From: Ketobacter sp.
GTDB lineage: Bacteria; Pseudomonadota; Gammaproteobacteria; Pseudomonadales; Ketobacteraceae
Assembly (NCBI RefSeq): GCF_003671495.1
Contig: NZ_RCHN01000003.1
Span: 1-64,000 of the forward strand
Direction: 5' to 3'
Length of the DNA: 64,000 bases
The notes under the pieces were generated by a model. The model searched no databases. It was not told where the DNA came from and was given only the letters and a program-made list of their open reading frames with translations. This document shows, one piece after another, positions 25,421 through 34,389 of the stretch; within the stretch, counting starts at the first letter, position 1, and the number at the start of each line of letters is the position of its first letter. A program made the position numbers and the translations under genes.

Positions 25421-26794
25421 ATGACACACTTATTTTCAAAAACCGTAACCCGCTCCCTGGCCACCCTGGCCTTCCTGTTTCCCTTTTCATTGCAGGCTAA
25501 TGCCGAAGCCACCATCGATCTGCTGATCGTCTATACCAGCGGCACCAACGACCTGTATGCCGGCGACCCCATGACCCGCTTCAATCACCTGGTGGCCACC
25601 GCCAACCAGATTTACAGCGACAGTGGCATCGACCTGCAACTCAACATCAAGCACAGTGTGCAGGTGAATTACACCGACACCAACAACGCCGAAACCGCCC
25701 TCAACGACATCACCAACGGCAGCGGCGCCTTCAGCTCCATTGCCGGATTGCGCGAAGTGCATGAAGCGGACATGGTGGTACTGTTCCGCCCCTATCATGC
25801 CAATCATGGCAGCTGCGGACTGGCCTGGATCGGCGGCATGAACACCAACGGTGATTTCTCGGCGCCGTACATCAAGAACTATCAGTACAGCCACGTGGCC
25901 GTGAATTCCTGCGGCGATTACGTGACTGCCCACGAGCTGGGGCACAACATGGGATTACGCCATTCCCGCAAGCAGGACGGCTCCGGCGGCACCCTGAGCT
26001 ATGCTCTGGGCCACGGCGTCAACAGCCAGTTCACCACCATCATGGCCTACCAGTCGGAATTCAACGTGGATTACTGGACCGGCAAAGTCTACAAATTCTC
26101 CAACCCCGACATCACCTGCAAAGGCCTGCCCTGCGGCGTGGACCGGTTTCAGTCCCAGGGCGCCGATGCCCGCTTTGCCCTGAACATCACCGGCCCGCAG
26201 ATTGCCAATTTCTTCGGTGACCCCAACGCCACGGTGCAATCCGAGCTGCAAATCGCCCATGGCCAGATGAATGATGCGGAAACCGCCTACAACGACGCCG
26301 TGCAAGCCAAACTGGACAGCGATGCCGCCTACGCCGCCAAGAAAGAAGCAGAGAAAGCGGCTAAGGTGGCGGTGAAAGACGCCAAGAGAAGTGCCAAGGA
26401 CGCCGCCAAGGCCTACTCAAAATCGCTGAAGGACCAGGCCAAGGCGGCCAAGAAAGCGGCCAACTACCTGCAGAAGGCCCAGGTTCAACTGGACAAGTAC
26501 AACGCCACCGGCAAAGCCGCCTACCAGGCCAAGTACAACGACTTTATGGCCCTGTACAACAGCTACAGCGACCAGGCAGACGCCTTCGCCAGCACGGCAG
26601 AAGCCCAGGAGCCGGCCGTTCTCAGCACCACCCAGGACCTGACCGACGCCATCACCGATTACGAAGCCAAAAAGCAGGCCCGCATCGATGAGAAGGACCA
26701 GAACAAACTGCTGAAGCAGGATGAGAACAACAAGAAGAAGGTCTGGACCACATTGGTCAAGCAGTACAACAATTTGCTGAAGAACTGGTCCTGA
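25421..26794 (+). CDS. Secreted metzincin (M12-type) zinc metalloprotease
   Basis: A 457-residue exported protein. The signal peptide is residues 1-28 (cleavage after QANA). The catalytic domain (about 30-250) has the zinc motif HELGHNMGLRH at 171-181 and a Met-turn (TIMAYQ) about 30 residues later. From about 270 to the end it is rich in Lys and Ala in heptad-like order, which predicts long coiled-coil helices. No propeptide precedes the catalytic domain; a propeptide-like domain is encoded by the upstream gene. The ATG at 25421 starts the signal peptide; an in-frame ATG at 25358 would add 21 charged residues and is less likely. Probable target: extracellular or cell-surface protein. Confidence 0.85.
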   Translation: MTHLFSKTVTRSLATLAFLFPFSLQANAEATIDLLIVYTSGTNDLYAGDPMTRFNHLVATANQIYSDSGIDLQLNIKHSVQVNYTDTNNAETALNDITNGSGAFSSIAGLREVHEADMVVLFRPYHANHGSCGLAWIGGMNTNGDFSAPYIKNYQYSHVAVNSCGDYVTAHELGHNMGLRHSRKQDGSGGTLSYALGHGVNSQFTTIMAYQSEFNVDYWTGKVYKFSNPDITCKGLPCGVDRFQSQGADARFALNITGPQIANFFGDPNATVQSELQIAHGQMNDAETAYNDAVQAKLDSDAAYAAKKEAEKAAKVAVKDAKRSAKDAAKAYSKSLKDQAKAAKKAANYLQKAQVQLDKYNATGKAAYQAKYNDFMALYNSYSDQADAFASTAEAQEPAVLSTTQDLTDAITDYEAKKQARIDEKDQNKLLKQDENNKKKVWTTLVKQYNNLLKNWS

Positions 26795-26799
26795 TGAGG

Positions 26800-26820
26800 A
26801 AAGCCCCGCCAGGGGCTTTG
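26800..26820 (+). terminator. Hairpin terminator of the metalloprotease gene
   Basis: AAAGCCCC (26800-26807) and GGGGCTTT (26812-26819) form an 8-bp stem with a 4-nt loop right after the protease stop. The T-run is short (three). Confidence 0.6.
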
Positions 26821-26879
26821 CCATTTCCAATTTCCAATCCGGCGCTGCGCCGCTATCATGGGCGCCCGGAGGATAGATC

Positions 26880-27119
26880 ATGACCCAACACGAACTGGAC
26901 GCCCGCGGGCTGCTCTGCCCCATGCCCGTCATCAAAACCCAGAATGCCATCCAACAACTGACGCCGGGAGACCGGCTGCGGGTACTGGCCACCGACCCGG
27001 GTGTCCTGCACGACATCCCGGCCTGGTGCCGGGTCAACGGCCATACCATCCTGTCCAGCCAGGAACAGGCACGGGAGATCGAGGTGGTGATCGAGGTCTG
27101 CGGTGACCCCGGCGAGTAG
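26880..27119 (+). CDS. tusA: Sulfur carrier protein TusA
   Basis: A 79-residue TusA/SirA-family protein with the active Cys13 in ARGLLCPMPVIK. It relays sulfur, from IscS in E. coli, to tRNA 2-thiouridine synthesis and other acceptors. A GGAGGA ribosome site precedes the ATG. It lies alone between the protease and glnA. Confidence 0.92.
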   Translation: MTQHELDARGLLCPMPVIKTQNAIQQLTPGDRLRVLATDPGVLHDIPAWCRVNGHTILSSQEQAREIEVVIEVCGDPGE

Positions 27120-27205
27120 CGCTCCAAGTTGGTGCTGTGATGAACAGCGCATGGCCCAACGCCTTGACAACTCAGGGTTACAGCCTGCGCGACAAACTCC
27201 GGGCC

Positions 27206-27222
27206 CGCACCATTTGTGGGCT
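27206..27222. promoter_or_regulatory. NtrC-like site upstream of glnA
   Basis: CGCACCATTTGTGGGCT has the two inverted halves of an NtrC site (consensus TGCACCA-N3-TGGTGCA) with a good left half and an imperfect right half. It is about 70 bp upstream of the sigma-54-like -24 box. A lone TTGGTGC half-site lies further up at 27129. Confidence 0.45.
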
Positions 27223-27283
27223 GGACACGGCCCCAAAAAAATCTTACTGTTGCCCACCGGGGCCCCTACCCGGTAAAACCCAG

Positions 27284-27299
27284 TGGCAAATAGTTTGCT
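27284..27299 (+). promoter_or_regulatory. Sigma-54 promoter of glnA
   Basis: TGGCAAATAGTTTGCT has the invariant GG (27285-27286) and GC (27297-27298) separated by exactly 10 nt and matches the -24/-12 consensus closely. It predicts a leader of about 145 nt before the ATG at 27454. Confidence 0.8.
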
Positions 27300-27453
27300 T
27301 TGCTTATGGCAAGACCAGAACACCCGCAGCGTGGATCAGATTCCTTTTCGCACCTGCCGGTTGGGGCTGTCGAAGACCCGAGGGGGAATCGACAGGACTT
27401 CTTCACTTGGTCACACCCCCTAATTTCAAATTCCAATTGGAGGACACTTCAGA

Positions 27454-28860
27454 ATGTCTGCAAAGACCACTTCTCTTATTAAAGAAAATAACGTTCGTTG
27501 GGTTGACCTGCGCTTCACTGATTCCCGTGGTAAAGAGCAACACGTTTCCCTGCCGGTAAGCGAAATCAAAGACGATTTCTTTACCGACGGCAAAATGTTT
27601 GATGGTTCTTCCATTGCCGGCTGGAAAGGCATTAACGAATCCGACATGATCCTGATGCCTGATGACAGCACTGCGGTCATCGACCCCTTCACAGATGAAA
27701 CCACACTGAACCTGCGTTGCGACATCGTTGAGCCTGCCACCATGCAGGGCTACGAGCGTGACCCCCGTTCTGTTGGCCGTCGTGCAGAAGAGTATCTGAA
27801 GTCCACGGGCATCGCCGACGGTGCCCTGTTCGGCCCCGAGCCGGAATTCTTCGTGTTCGATTCCGTTACCTGGAAATCCGACATGAGCGGTTCCATGTAC
27901 GCCATCCATTCTGAAGAAGCCGCCTGGGTTTCCCATGAAGATTTCGACCGTTCCAACATCGGTCACCGTCCCGGTGTGAAAGGCGGTTACTTCCCCGTGC
28001 CTCCGGTGGATTCCCTGCACGACCTGCGCGCCGCCATGTGTGCCGCCATGGAACAAATGGGCCTGACCATCGAAGTACACCACCACGAAGTGGGCACCGC
28101 CGGCCAGTGTGAAATCGGCGTTGGCCCCAACACCCTGGTAAAAAAAGCCGACGAAGTTCAGATCCTGAAATACTGCGTACACAACGTAGCACACGCTTAC
28201 GGCAAAACCGCCACCTTCATGCCCAAGCCATTGGTGGGTGACAACGGTTCCGGTATGCACGTGCACCAGTCCCTGTCCCGTGACGGCAAAAACCTGTTCG
28301 CCGGTGACGAATACGCGGGCCTGTCCAAAGAAGCCCTCTACTACATCGGCGGCATCATCAAGCACGCCCGCGCCATCAACGCCTTCACCAATGCGTCCAC
28401 CAACTCTTACAAGCGTCTGGTGCCCGGTTTTGAAGCGCCGGTTATGCTGGCTTACTCTGCCCGCAACCGTTCTGCTTCCATTCGTATTCCGTGGGTCAGC
28501 AGCCCGAAAGCGCGCCGCATCGAAGTTCGCTTCCCTGATCCTTCCGCCAACCCCTACCTGGCATTCTCTGCCATGTTGATGGCCGGCCTGGACGGTATCA
28601 AGAACAAGATCCACCCCGGCGACGCGGCGGACAAAGACCTGTATGACCTGCCTCCGGAAGAAGGCAAGCTGATCCCCACTGTGTCTTCCTACCTGACCAT
28701 GTCTCTGGACGCCCTGGAAGCCGACAAAGACTTCCTCATGGAAGGTGGCGTGTTCACTGAAGACATGATCGCCGGTTACGTGGACCTGAAGCGCGCCGAA
28801 GTCGAGAAGCTGAACATGACCACTCACCCGGTTGAGTTCGAGATGTACTACTCCTGCTAA
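27454..28860 (+). CDS. glnA: Type I glutamine synthetase
   Basis: A 468-residue GSI of the adenylylated class. The metal and substrate segments [22 protein letters not shown] and [13 protein letters not shown] are all present, and the adenylylation tyrosine is codon 397 in DLYDLPPEE, the same number as in E. coli. It makes glutamine in the cytoplasm and is the main ammonium-assimilating enzyme. The gene follows a sigma-54-type promoter, ends in a clear terminator, and is separated from ntrBC by a small DUF4124 gene, the arrangement seen in Pseudomonas. Confidence 0.97.
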   Translation: MSAKTTSLIKENNVRWVDLRFTDSRGKEQHVSLPVSEIKDDFFTDGKMFDGSSIAGWKGINESDMILMPDDSTAVIDPFTDETTLNLRCDIVEPATMQGYERDPRSVGRRAEEYLKSTGIADGALFGPEPEFFVFDSVTWKSDMSGSMYAIHSEEAAWVSHEDFDRSNIGHRPGVKGGYFPVPPVDSLHDLRAAMCAAMEQMGLTIEVHHHEVGTAGQCEIGVGPNTLVKKADEVQILKYCVHNVAHAYGKTATFMPKPLVGDNGSGMHVHQSLSRDGKNLFAGDEYAGLSKEALYYIGGIIKHARAINAFTNASTNSYKRLVPGFEAPVMLAYSARNRSASIRIPWVSSPKARRIEVRFPDPSANPYLAFSAMLMAGLDGIKNKIHPGDAADKDLYDLPPEEGKLIPTVSSYLTMSLDALEADKDFLMEGGVFTEDMIAGYVDLKRAEVEKLNMTTHPVEFEMYYSC

Positions 28861-28888
28861 TCGCTGCTGCGATCAGCCCGGAACGGAA

Positions 28889-28916
28889 AAAGCTCCCAAA
28901 ATAGGGAGCTTTTTTT
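28889..28916 (+). terminator. Rho-independent terminator of glnA
   Basis: AGCTCCC (28891-28897) and GGGAGCT (28904-28910), extended by A/T pairs, with a 6-nt loop and a run of seven T residues, 30 bp after the glnA stop. Confidence 0.92.
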
Positions 28917-28976
28917 GTATCTGGTGCCGAAAATGGTTTTTAATGAGTAGATAACAACAACCGATGGAGCAACACC

Positions 28977-29537
28977 ATGATCCGTACCCCGGTGATCCTC
29001 ACCCTCCTGGCCCTGGTTGCCGTGCCGGCGACGGCAGAAACGGTCTACAAGTACAAGGATGCCAGCGGCAACACCGTGTTTACTGACGAGCCCACCGAGG
29101 GGGCTGAAAAAATGGATGTGCAGCCGGTGCCCACCATACCCGCCATCATCCCCAAAATTGATACGGCTCCGGTGGCCGCTCCGGAAGACGACAAGTTCAG
29201 TTACAACAAGATGACCATCATCATTCCCAGCGATGGGGAGCACTTCATCAACAACGGTGGTCAAGTGACCGTGCAGGTGGCGGTATCACCCAACCTGCGC
29301 AATAACGACAAGGTGCAGCTGGTGTTCAACGGCGTACCCTATGGCAAGCCCCAGCGTGCCACCACCTTCAACATCAGCAACCTGGACCGGGGGGAGTATG
29401 TGGCCCACGTGAGCGCCATTGACAACCACGGCAAAGAAGTGGGCAAAAGTGACAGCATCACCTTCTATGTCAAACGCTCCGCCGTTGCCCCCACCCTCGC
29501 TCCCGCTCCCAAACCGGCACCAAGAAAAAGCCCCTAA
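28977..29537 (+). CDS. DUF4124 domain exported protein
   Basis: A 186-residue protein with a signal peptide (cleavage after ATA near residue 20), a DUF4124 domain beginning ETVYKYKDASGNTVFTDEP, a linker, and an Ig-like beta-sandwich (about 75-165) before a Pro/Ala/Lys-rich tail. The biochemical role is unknown. The same kind of gene lies between glnA and ntrB in Pseudomonas relatives, but nothing in the sequence ties it to nitrogen control. Confidence 0.8.
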   Translation: MIRTPVILTLLALVAVPATAETVYKYKDASGNTVFTDEPTEGAEKMDVQPVPTIPAIIPKIDTAPVAAPEDDKFSYNKMTIIIPSDGEHFINNGGQVTVQVAVSPNLRNNDKVQLVFNGVPYGKPQRATTFNISNLDRGEYVAHVSAIDNHGKEVGKSDSITFYVKRSAVAPTLAPAPKPAPRKSP

Positions 29538-29600
29538 AATCCAGTCGCACCATTTTGGTTCACTCCAACACCAAAATTCCCTAAAATCCCCTGATATCAC

Positions 29601-29634
29601 CACCTGGGAAACCCAATAAAGGGCATCCCAGGTG
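29601..29634 (+). other. Hairpin upstream of ntrB
   Basis: CACCTGGGA (29601-29609) and TCCCAGGTG (29626-29634) form a 9-bp stem, with a second small ACCC/GGG pairing inside. No T-run follows. It lies in the 274-bp space between the DUF4124 gene and ntrB and could be a terminator remnant or a leader structure. Confidence 0.4.
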
Positions 29635-29811
29635 CCCGTGTGCCAAATCAACCCGGATTCCAGCGCTTTGCTGGCGCCAAAACAGGGATCTGAAAAGCAG
29701 GCAAGCCCGGAAACCAGACACATTCTTTCACCAGACGCACCAACTTCAACCCGTGATTGCATAGGTGGTTTAGTTTTTGCATTGGCAACTCCCATAGTAT
29801 CTGAGGTCCCG

Positions 29812-30942
29812 ATGAATCCAGTGAATACAGCAAGGGTATCAAACAATTACGATCAACCACGTCGTTTGATGGACCATCTCACCACGGCCGTGGTGTTGCT
29901 GGACGAACAAATGAAGGTTCAATACGTTAATCCCGCTGCGGAGCAACTGATGGCCGCCAGCCAATCGCAACTGGCGGGCATGAGCATCAACGCCCTGATC
30001 AACGACAAGGACCAGAGTACCCAGGCGGATCTGGAAAACGCCCTGCGGGACCTGCACCCCTTCACCAAACGGGAAGCGCAGGTCTACATCCTGAACAACC
30101 CGCAGCTGGCCACCGTGGACTACACCATCACGCCGATCCGGGAATCGACCAACAACCACAGCCTGTTGTTGGAGCTGCGGCCCCTGGATCGCTTGATGCG
30201 GATCAGCCGGGAAGACAACCTGATTAACGCTCATCATGCCACCCGCGCCCTGGTACGGGGGGTGGCCCATGAGGTCAAGAATCCTTTAGGGGGGATACGT
30301 GGGGCAGCACAGCTTCTGGCAAGGGAACTGCCAGATGACTCCCTGCGGGAATACACCGACATCATCATCGCGGAGGTGGACCGCCTGCGCAATCTGGTGG
30401 ATCAGATGCTGGGGCCGCGCAAGTTACCCAAGTGGGCCCAGGTCAACATCCACGAAATCCTGGAACGGGTACGCTCGGTGCTGACGGCGGAAACCGGCGA
30501 TCCGGTGTCCATCGAGCGGGACTACGACCCCAGCCTGCCGGAGATGTGTGGCGACAAGGATCAATTGATCCAGGCCATTCTCAACGTGGTGCGCAACGCC
30601 AAACAGGCCTTGACCGAGTTTGAGGAACAGGAGAGCCCCACCATCATCCTGCGCACCCGGGCCCTGCGCCAGTTCACCATCGGCCATACCCGCCACCGCC
30701 TGATCCTGCTGGTGGAAATCGAGGACAACGGCCCCGGCATCAGCAAGGAAATGCAGGAAACCATGTTCTATCCCATGATCAGTGGCCGCGCCAGCGGGAC
30801 CGGTCTGGGGTTATCCATCTCGCAATCGATTATTAATCAACACCACGGGTTGGTGGAATGTGAAAGCAACCCGGGCAAAACCATTTTTAGACTCTTGCTG
30901 CCTCTGGAACAACCGGAAGAGCATACCAATGTTGGAGCGTAA
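29812..30942 (+). CDS. ntrB: Nitrogen sensor histidine kinase NtrB (GlnL)
   Basis: A 376-residue cytoplasmic kinase with an N-terminal PAS domain (about 20-130), phospho-acceptor His153 in GVAHEVKNPLGG, and a C-terminal ATPase domain with the N box (VVRNAKQAL), DNGPGI and GTGLGLSIS. With PII it senses the glutamine state and phosphorylates or dephosphorylates NtrC. The ATG at 29812 begins the PAS region; the open frame runs 60 codons further up without family features. It is 3 bp from ntrC. Confidence 0.93.
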   Translation: MNPVNTARVSNNYDQPRRLMDHLTTAVVLLDEQMKVQYVNPAAEQLMAASQSQLAGMSINALINDKDQSTQADLENALRDLHPFTKREAQVYILNNPQLATVDYTITPIRESTNNHSLLLELRPLDRLMRISREDNLINAHHATRALVRGVAHEVKNPLGGIRGAAQLLARELPDDSLREYTDIIIAEVDRLRNLVDQMLGPRKLPKWAQVNIHEILERVRSVLTAETGDPVSIERDYDPSLPEMCGDKDQLIQAILNVVRNAKQALTEFEEQESPTIILRTRALRQFTIGHTRHRLILLVEIEDNGPGISKEMQETMFYPMISGRASGTGLGLSISQSIINQHHGLVECESNPGKTIFRLLLPLEQPEEHTNVGA

Positions 30943-30945
30943 ATC

Positions 30946-32382
30946 ATGCAGGGTGAAGAAAACGTCTGGATTATTGATGATGATAAATCCATTCGCTGGG
31001 TACTGGAAAAGGCCTTATCACAGGAAGGCATCAACACCTCCACTTTTGAGTCCGGCGACTCAGCCCTAAACAAGCTGCGTAATACACAGCCTGACGTGAT
31101 CATCACCGATGTGCGCATGCCCGGCACCGACGGCCTGGGCCTGCTGGCCCATATCCAGGATAACTATCCCAATCTGCCGGTCATCATCATGACCGCCCAC
31201 TCGGACCTGGACAGCGCCGTGCAATCCTACCAGGGTGGCGCCTTCGAATACCTGCCCAAACCCTTCGACCTGGACGATGCCGTCTCACTGGTGAAGCGGG
31301 CCGTGACCCACAGCCAGGAGCAACAGGCCAGCAGCGGGGAACCGGTCATCAACAACAACACCGACATCATCGGTGAAGCACCGGCCATGCAGGAAGTGTT
31401 TCGTGCCATCGGCCGGCTGTCCCATTCCAACATCACCGTACTCATCAATGGGGAATCGGGAACCGGTAAGGAACTGGTGGCCGGCGCCCTGCACCGCCAC
31501 AGCCCGCGGGCCGACAAACCCTTTATCGCCCTGAATATGGCGGCCATTCCCAAGGACCTGATTGAATCCGAGCTGTTCGGACATGAGAAAGGCGCTTTCA
31601 CCGGCGCCGCCGCGCAGCGTCAGGGTCGGTTTGAACAGGCCAATGGCGGCACCCTCTTCCTTGATGAAATCGGCGATATGCCCCTGGATGCCCAGACCCG
31701 GTTACTGCGGGTGCTGGCGGACGGCACCTTCTATCGTGTGGGTGGCCACACCGCCGTCAAAGTGGATGTACGCATCATCGCCGCCACCCACCAAAACCTG
31801 GAAAACCTGGTGAAAGACGGCAAGTTCCGGGAAGACTTGTTCCACCGCCTCAACGTCATTCGTGTGCACCTGCCGAAGCTGAACGAGCGGCGGGAGGACA
31901 TTCCACAACTGGCGGGGCACTTCCTGCAGAAAGCGGCCAAGGAACTGAATGTGGAAACCAAGGTGCTGCTGCCGGAAACCGAAGAATACATGATGACCCT
32001 GGACTGGAAGGGCAACGTGCGGCAACTGGAAAACACCTGCCGCTGGCTGACGGTGATGGCTTCCGGACGCGAGGTGTTGATCAGCGACCTGCCACCGGAG
32101 CTGCAGGAATCCCACGGTTCACAGGATGCCTCTTCCAATTGGGAACAGGGCCTGCGGGCCTGGGCAGACCAGGCTTTGGCCCGAGGTCAGCGCGGGCTGC
32201 TGGATAAAGCGGTACCGGCCTTTGAGCGCATTATGATTGAGACGGCCTTGAAACATACCGCTGGACGGCGTCGGGACGCGGCTGAATTGCTGGGCTGGGG
32301 GCGTAACACTCTGACCCGCAAGATCAAGGAGCTGGGAATGAACGGCAACAATTCCGATGATGACGACGATGGCGACGAATGA
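30946..32382 (+). CDS. ntrC: Nitrogen regulator NtrC (GlnG), sigma-54 activator
   Basis: A 478-residue response regulator. The receiver domain has phospho-acceptor Asp55 in IITDVRMPG. The AAA+ domain has Walker A GESGTGKE and the sigma-54 contact loop GAFTGA. A Fis-type helix-turn-helix follows at the end (AAELLGWGRNTLTRKI). It activates sigma-54 promoters under nitrogen limitation; good candidate targets in this window are glnA and glnII. An acidic Asp-rich tail follows the HTH. Confidence 0.95.
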   Translation: MQGEENVWIIDDDKSIRWVLEKALSQEGINTSTFESGDSALNKLRNTQPDVIITDVRMPGTDGLGLLAHIQDNYPNLPVIIMTAHSDLDSAVQSYQGGAFEYLPKPFDLDDAVSLVKRAVTHSQEQQASSGEPVINNNTDIIGEAPAMQEVFRAIGRLSHSNITVLINGESGTGKELVAGALHRHSPRADKPFIALNMAAIPKDLIESELFGHEKGAFTGAAAQRQGRFEQANGGTLFLDEIGDMPLDAQTRLLRVLADGTFYRVGGHTAVKVDVRIIAATHQNLENLVKDGKFREDLFHRLNVIRVHLPKLNERREDIPQLAGHFLQKAAKELNVETKVLLPETEEYMMTLDWKGNVRQLENTCRWLTVMASGREVLISDLPPELQESHGSQDASSNWEQGLRAWADQALARGQRGLLDKAVPAFERIMIETALKHTAGRRRDAAELLGWGRNTLTRKIKELGMNGNNSDDDDDGDE

Positions 32383-32400
32383 CAGCGACGAGTAATCCGC

Positions 32401-33621
32401 TCAGAACAACTCCACGTCGCTGCTGATTTCCCTGTCTTCAGGCGCTCCACTCGAATGGAGCGTCTTCTCCTCCTGCACCACCTCATGCAATAACTTGTTC
32501 TGCCGGTCCGCCAGGTGTTCCAGCAACCGGCACACCGTCTGAAACGCTGCGCGGGCACTTTCGCCGCCGTCGATGATGCGTTGTGATGACAGCAACGCCC
32601 CATCCAGGGTATTGATCAGATATTTTTCCTGGTCCTCATCCAGCCCCAGGGTGGGGATTCGTTGATCCAGTCCCTGAATAGTGGTCTCCAACAGATTCAG
32701 CACCTCACTCTGGCTGGACTGCAGATTCGCCCCCACCTGCACCAGGGTTTCCCGCACCACATTAAAGGACTGGGTCAGGTTTCGGGTTTGCTCCACCAAC
32801 GCCATTTCGGTGTTCAGGGCTTTCACTTTGGCATCGGTGGACCCCAACATCGTGGGCAGAAAATCCTTATACCGCCCATAGGCCTGCGGATCGTCCATGG
32901 GCATGTTCTTGATCAGCAGCGCCACGCGGGAATAATTGATCTGAGTGCGGTGGCCAAAGTCGTTAAAGCGCACGCCGGCGTCATACAGCGTGCTGATGAC
33001 TTCTTTTTCCAGCGGGGATACCGCGCCTTTGGCACTGAAGAAGTTGGGTCCACCACGGGTGCGGAACATCAACGCACAATTCAGGCCCAACTGGTTGGTG
33101 ACATCAAAGAAGCGCCGGGCGATGGTCTCAAAATCGGTGACGTTATAGGTGGCTTCGATAAACTGGATGGCGAGCCCCAGTTCACTGGAGCCACGCATGG
33201 CGGTCAACGCCGTGGCGGAAGCATGCCGGGCTTTCTGGTCCAACTGTTCACGATCGCGTTTGAACTGCCCCAGCAGGCGCAGTTTGGCCAACAGTTCGCT
33301 GGCCTCAAACGGCTTTACCAGGAAATCCGCTGCCCCCTTTTCATAGCCCAGCATGCGCTGCTGGATGCCACTGAGGCCGGACAGGAACAACACCGGCTTG
33401 TCCTGGGTGGCTGGGTTCTGCTTCAGGCGTTCACACACTTCGAAGCCGTTCATGCCGGGCATTTCCACATCCAGCAGCACGAAGTCGGGGTTTTCCGTGG
33501 TGGCTTTATCCAATCCCTCTGCCCCATTGGCGGCGGTCAGGATCTCATACTCGCTGGATAACGCGCGGCATACGAGCTTGCGCACCAGCCCGTCGTCGTC
33601 CACCACCAGAACTTTTTGCAT
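32401..33621 (-). CDS. Orphan response regulator with uncharacterised output domain
   Basis: A 406-residue protein. Residues 1-120 are a receiver domain with phospho-acceptor Asp51 in FVLLDVEMPGMNG and the conserved Lys in LVKPF. A helical linker (about 120-140) leads to a domain of about 140-270 with no DNA-binding or GGDEF/EAL motif, perhaps GAF-like. The C-terminal third is long amphipathic helix. An ATG two codons inside a GTG is taken as start. It converges on ntrC with an 18-bp gap and has no kinase partner nearby. Confidence 0.75.
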   Translation of the reverse strand: MQKVLVVDDDGLVRKLVCRALSSEYEILTAANGAEGLDKATTENPDFVLLDVEMPGMNGFEVCERLKQNPATQDKPVLFLSGLSGIQQRMLGYEKGAADFLVKPFEASELLAKLRLLGQFKRDREQLDQKARHASATALTAMRGSSELGLAIQFIEATYNVTDFETIARRFFDVTNQLGLNCALMFRTRGGPNFFSAKGAVSPLEKEVISTLYDAGVRFNDFGHRTQINYSRVALLIKNMPMDDPQAYGRYKDFLPTMLGSTDAKVKALNTEMALVEQTRNLTQSFNVVRETLVQVGANLQSSQSEVLNLLETTIQGLDQRIPTLGLDEDQEKYLINTLDGALLSSQRIIDGGESARAAFQTVCRLLEHLADRQNKLLHEVVQEEKTLHSSGAPEDREISSDVELF

Positions 33622-33762
33622 CGCCACAGTCGACCCTCGTGCAATTCCCTTGCTATCTGTAAGTGTAGATAACCAGGCAACGAGAACAACGTCGTTCAGG
33701 GGTTATAAAGGATTCGACTGAGACCCGATTTTGATATACCTAACCGGATCAGCCTGTACGCA

Positions 33763-34389
33763 TCAATCGAACCAGGAGCGCAAGCGGCCATCGGCCGCAA
33801 AGGCCAGCGCCGCGGCGATGTCCTCCGGCAGGTTTTTACCCAGGGAGAGCGGCGGCAATGCGTCCGCTGGAAAGAATTCGGCGCGCACGGTTTCCACCCC
33901 CGGAGAAGGAGCCGCCGCCGGGTCCACGCACTCACACAGAAAATGCAGTTTATAGAAATCCCGGCTATCGGGAGGATAGTTCCCCCGGGCTTTGTGGCGC
34001 AGGGCATACAGTTGCTGTGCCTTCACCTCCAGCCCGGCTTCCTCCCACACTTCTTTCTCCACATTACCGGCGGCGGAAATGCCCACATCCGCATAGCCCC
34101 CGGGCATGGCCCAGCGACCGTCTTCCTTTTCCTGAACCAGCAGGATGCGGCCGTCACGGATCACCGCGCCCCGCACTTCCACCTTTGGCGTCACATAGCC
34201 GGGATCGCCTTCGTCAAACAGGCCGGCAATACGCTCCAGCGGCACCGAGCCCAGATCCGCCAGCATCTGCAGGGCAATGGTTTCGATTTCCTGATAGCGC
34301 TCCAGATCGAACGGACAACGGGTGAAGTGACGCCCGGTGGCCGCCAATGCCTGCAACCGCTTGGCCATGGCCAGCCAGCTGGATTCCAT
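33763..34389 (-). CDS. Nudix hydrolase with N-terminal Nudix_N domain
   Basis: A 208-residue hydrolase. The N-terminal 65 residues fit the helical domain found in front of ADP-ribose-type Nudix enzymes. The Nudix box lies in GGYADVGISAAGNVEKEV followed by WEEAGL, with the first consensus Glu replaced by Ile and the Arg of REUxEE by Lys, as in some members of this subfamily. Likely substrates are nucleoside diphosphate derivatives such as ADP-ribose. Its ATG overlaps the stop of the upstream SDR by one base, so the two are coupled. Confidence 0.8.
   Translation of the reverse strand: MESSWLAMAKRLQALAATGRHFTRCPFDLERYQEIETIALQMLADLGSVPLERIAGLFDEGDPGYVTPKVEVRGAVIRDGRILLVQEKEDGRWAMPGGYADVGISAAGNVEKEVWEEAGLEVKAQQLYALRHKARGNYPPDSRDFYKLHFLCECVDPAAAPSPGVETVRAEFFPADALPPLSLGKNLPEDIAAALAFAADGRLRSWFD

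Larger units (their letters stand above)
27120..27453 (+). other. 334-bp glnA upstream region
   Basis: No gene was found here. The region holds a sigma-54-like promoter and one NtrC-like site, listed separately. TTGACA at 27164 has no matching -10 at 17 bp. Confidence 0.6.

Noticed and set aside
27120-27453. Possible tRNA or small RNA gene upstream of glnA
   Set aside because: No cloverleaf or terminator-ended hairpin could be drawn; the region is explained by the sigma-54 promoter and leader.
27403-28827. 474-codon minus-strand frame opposite glnA
   Set aside because: glnA is certain on the plus strand; the antisense frame is His/Val/Gly-rich without motifs.
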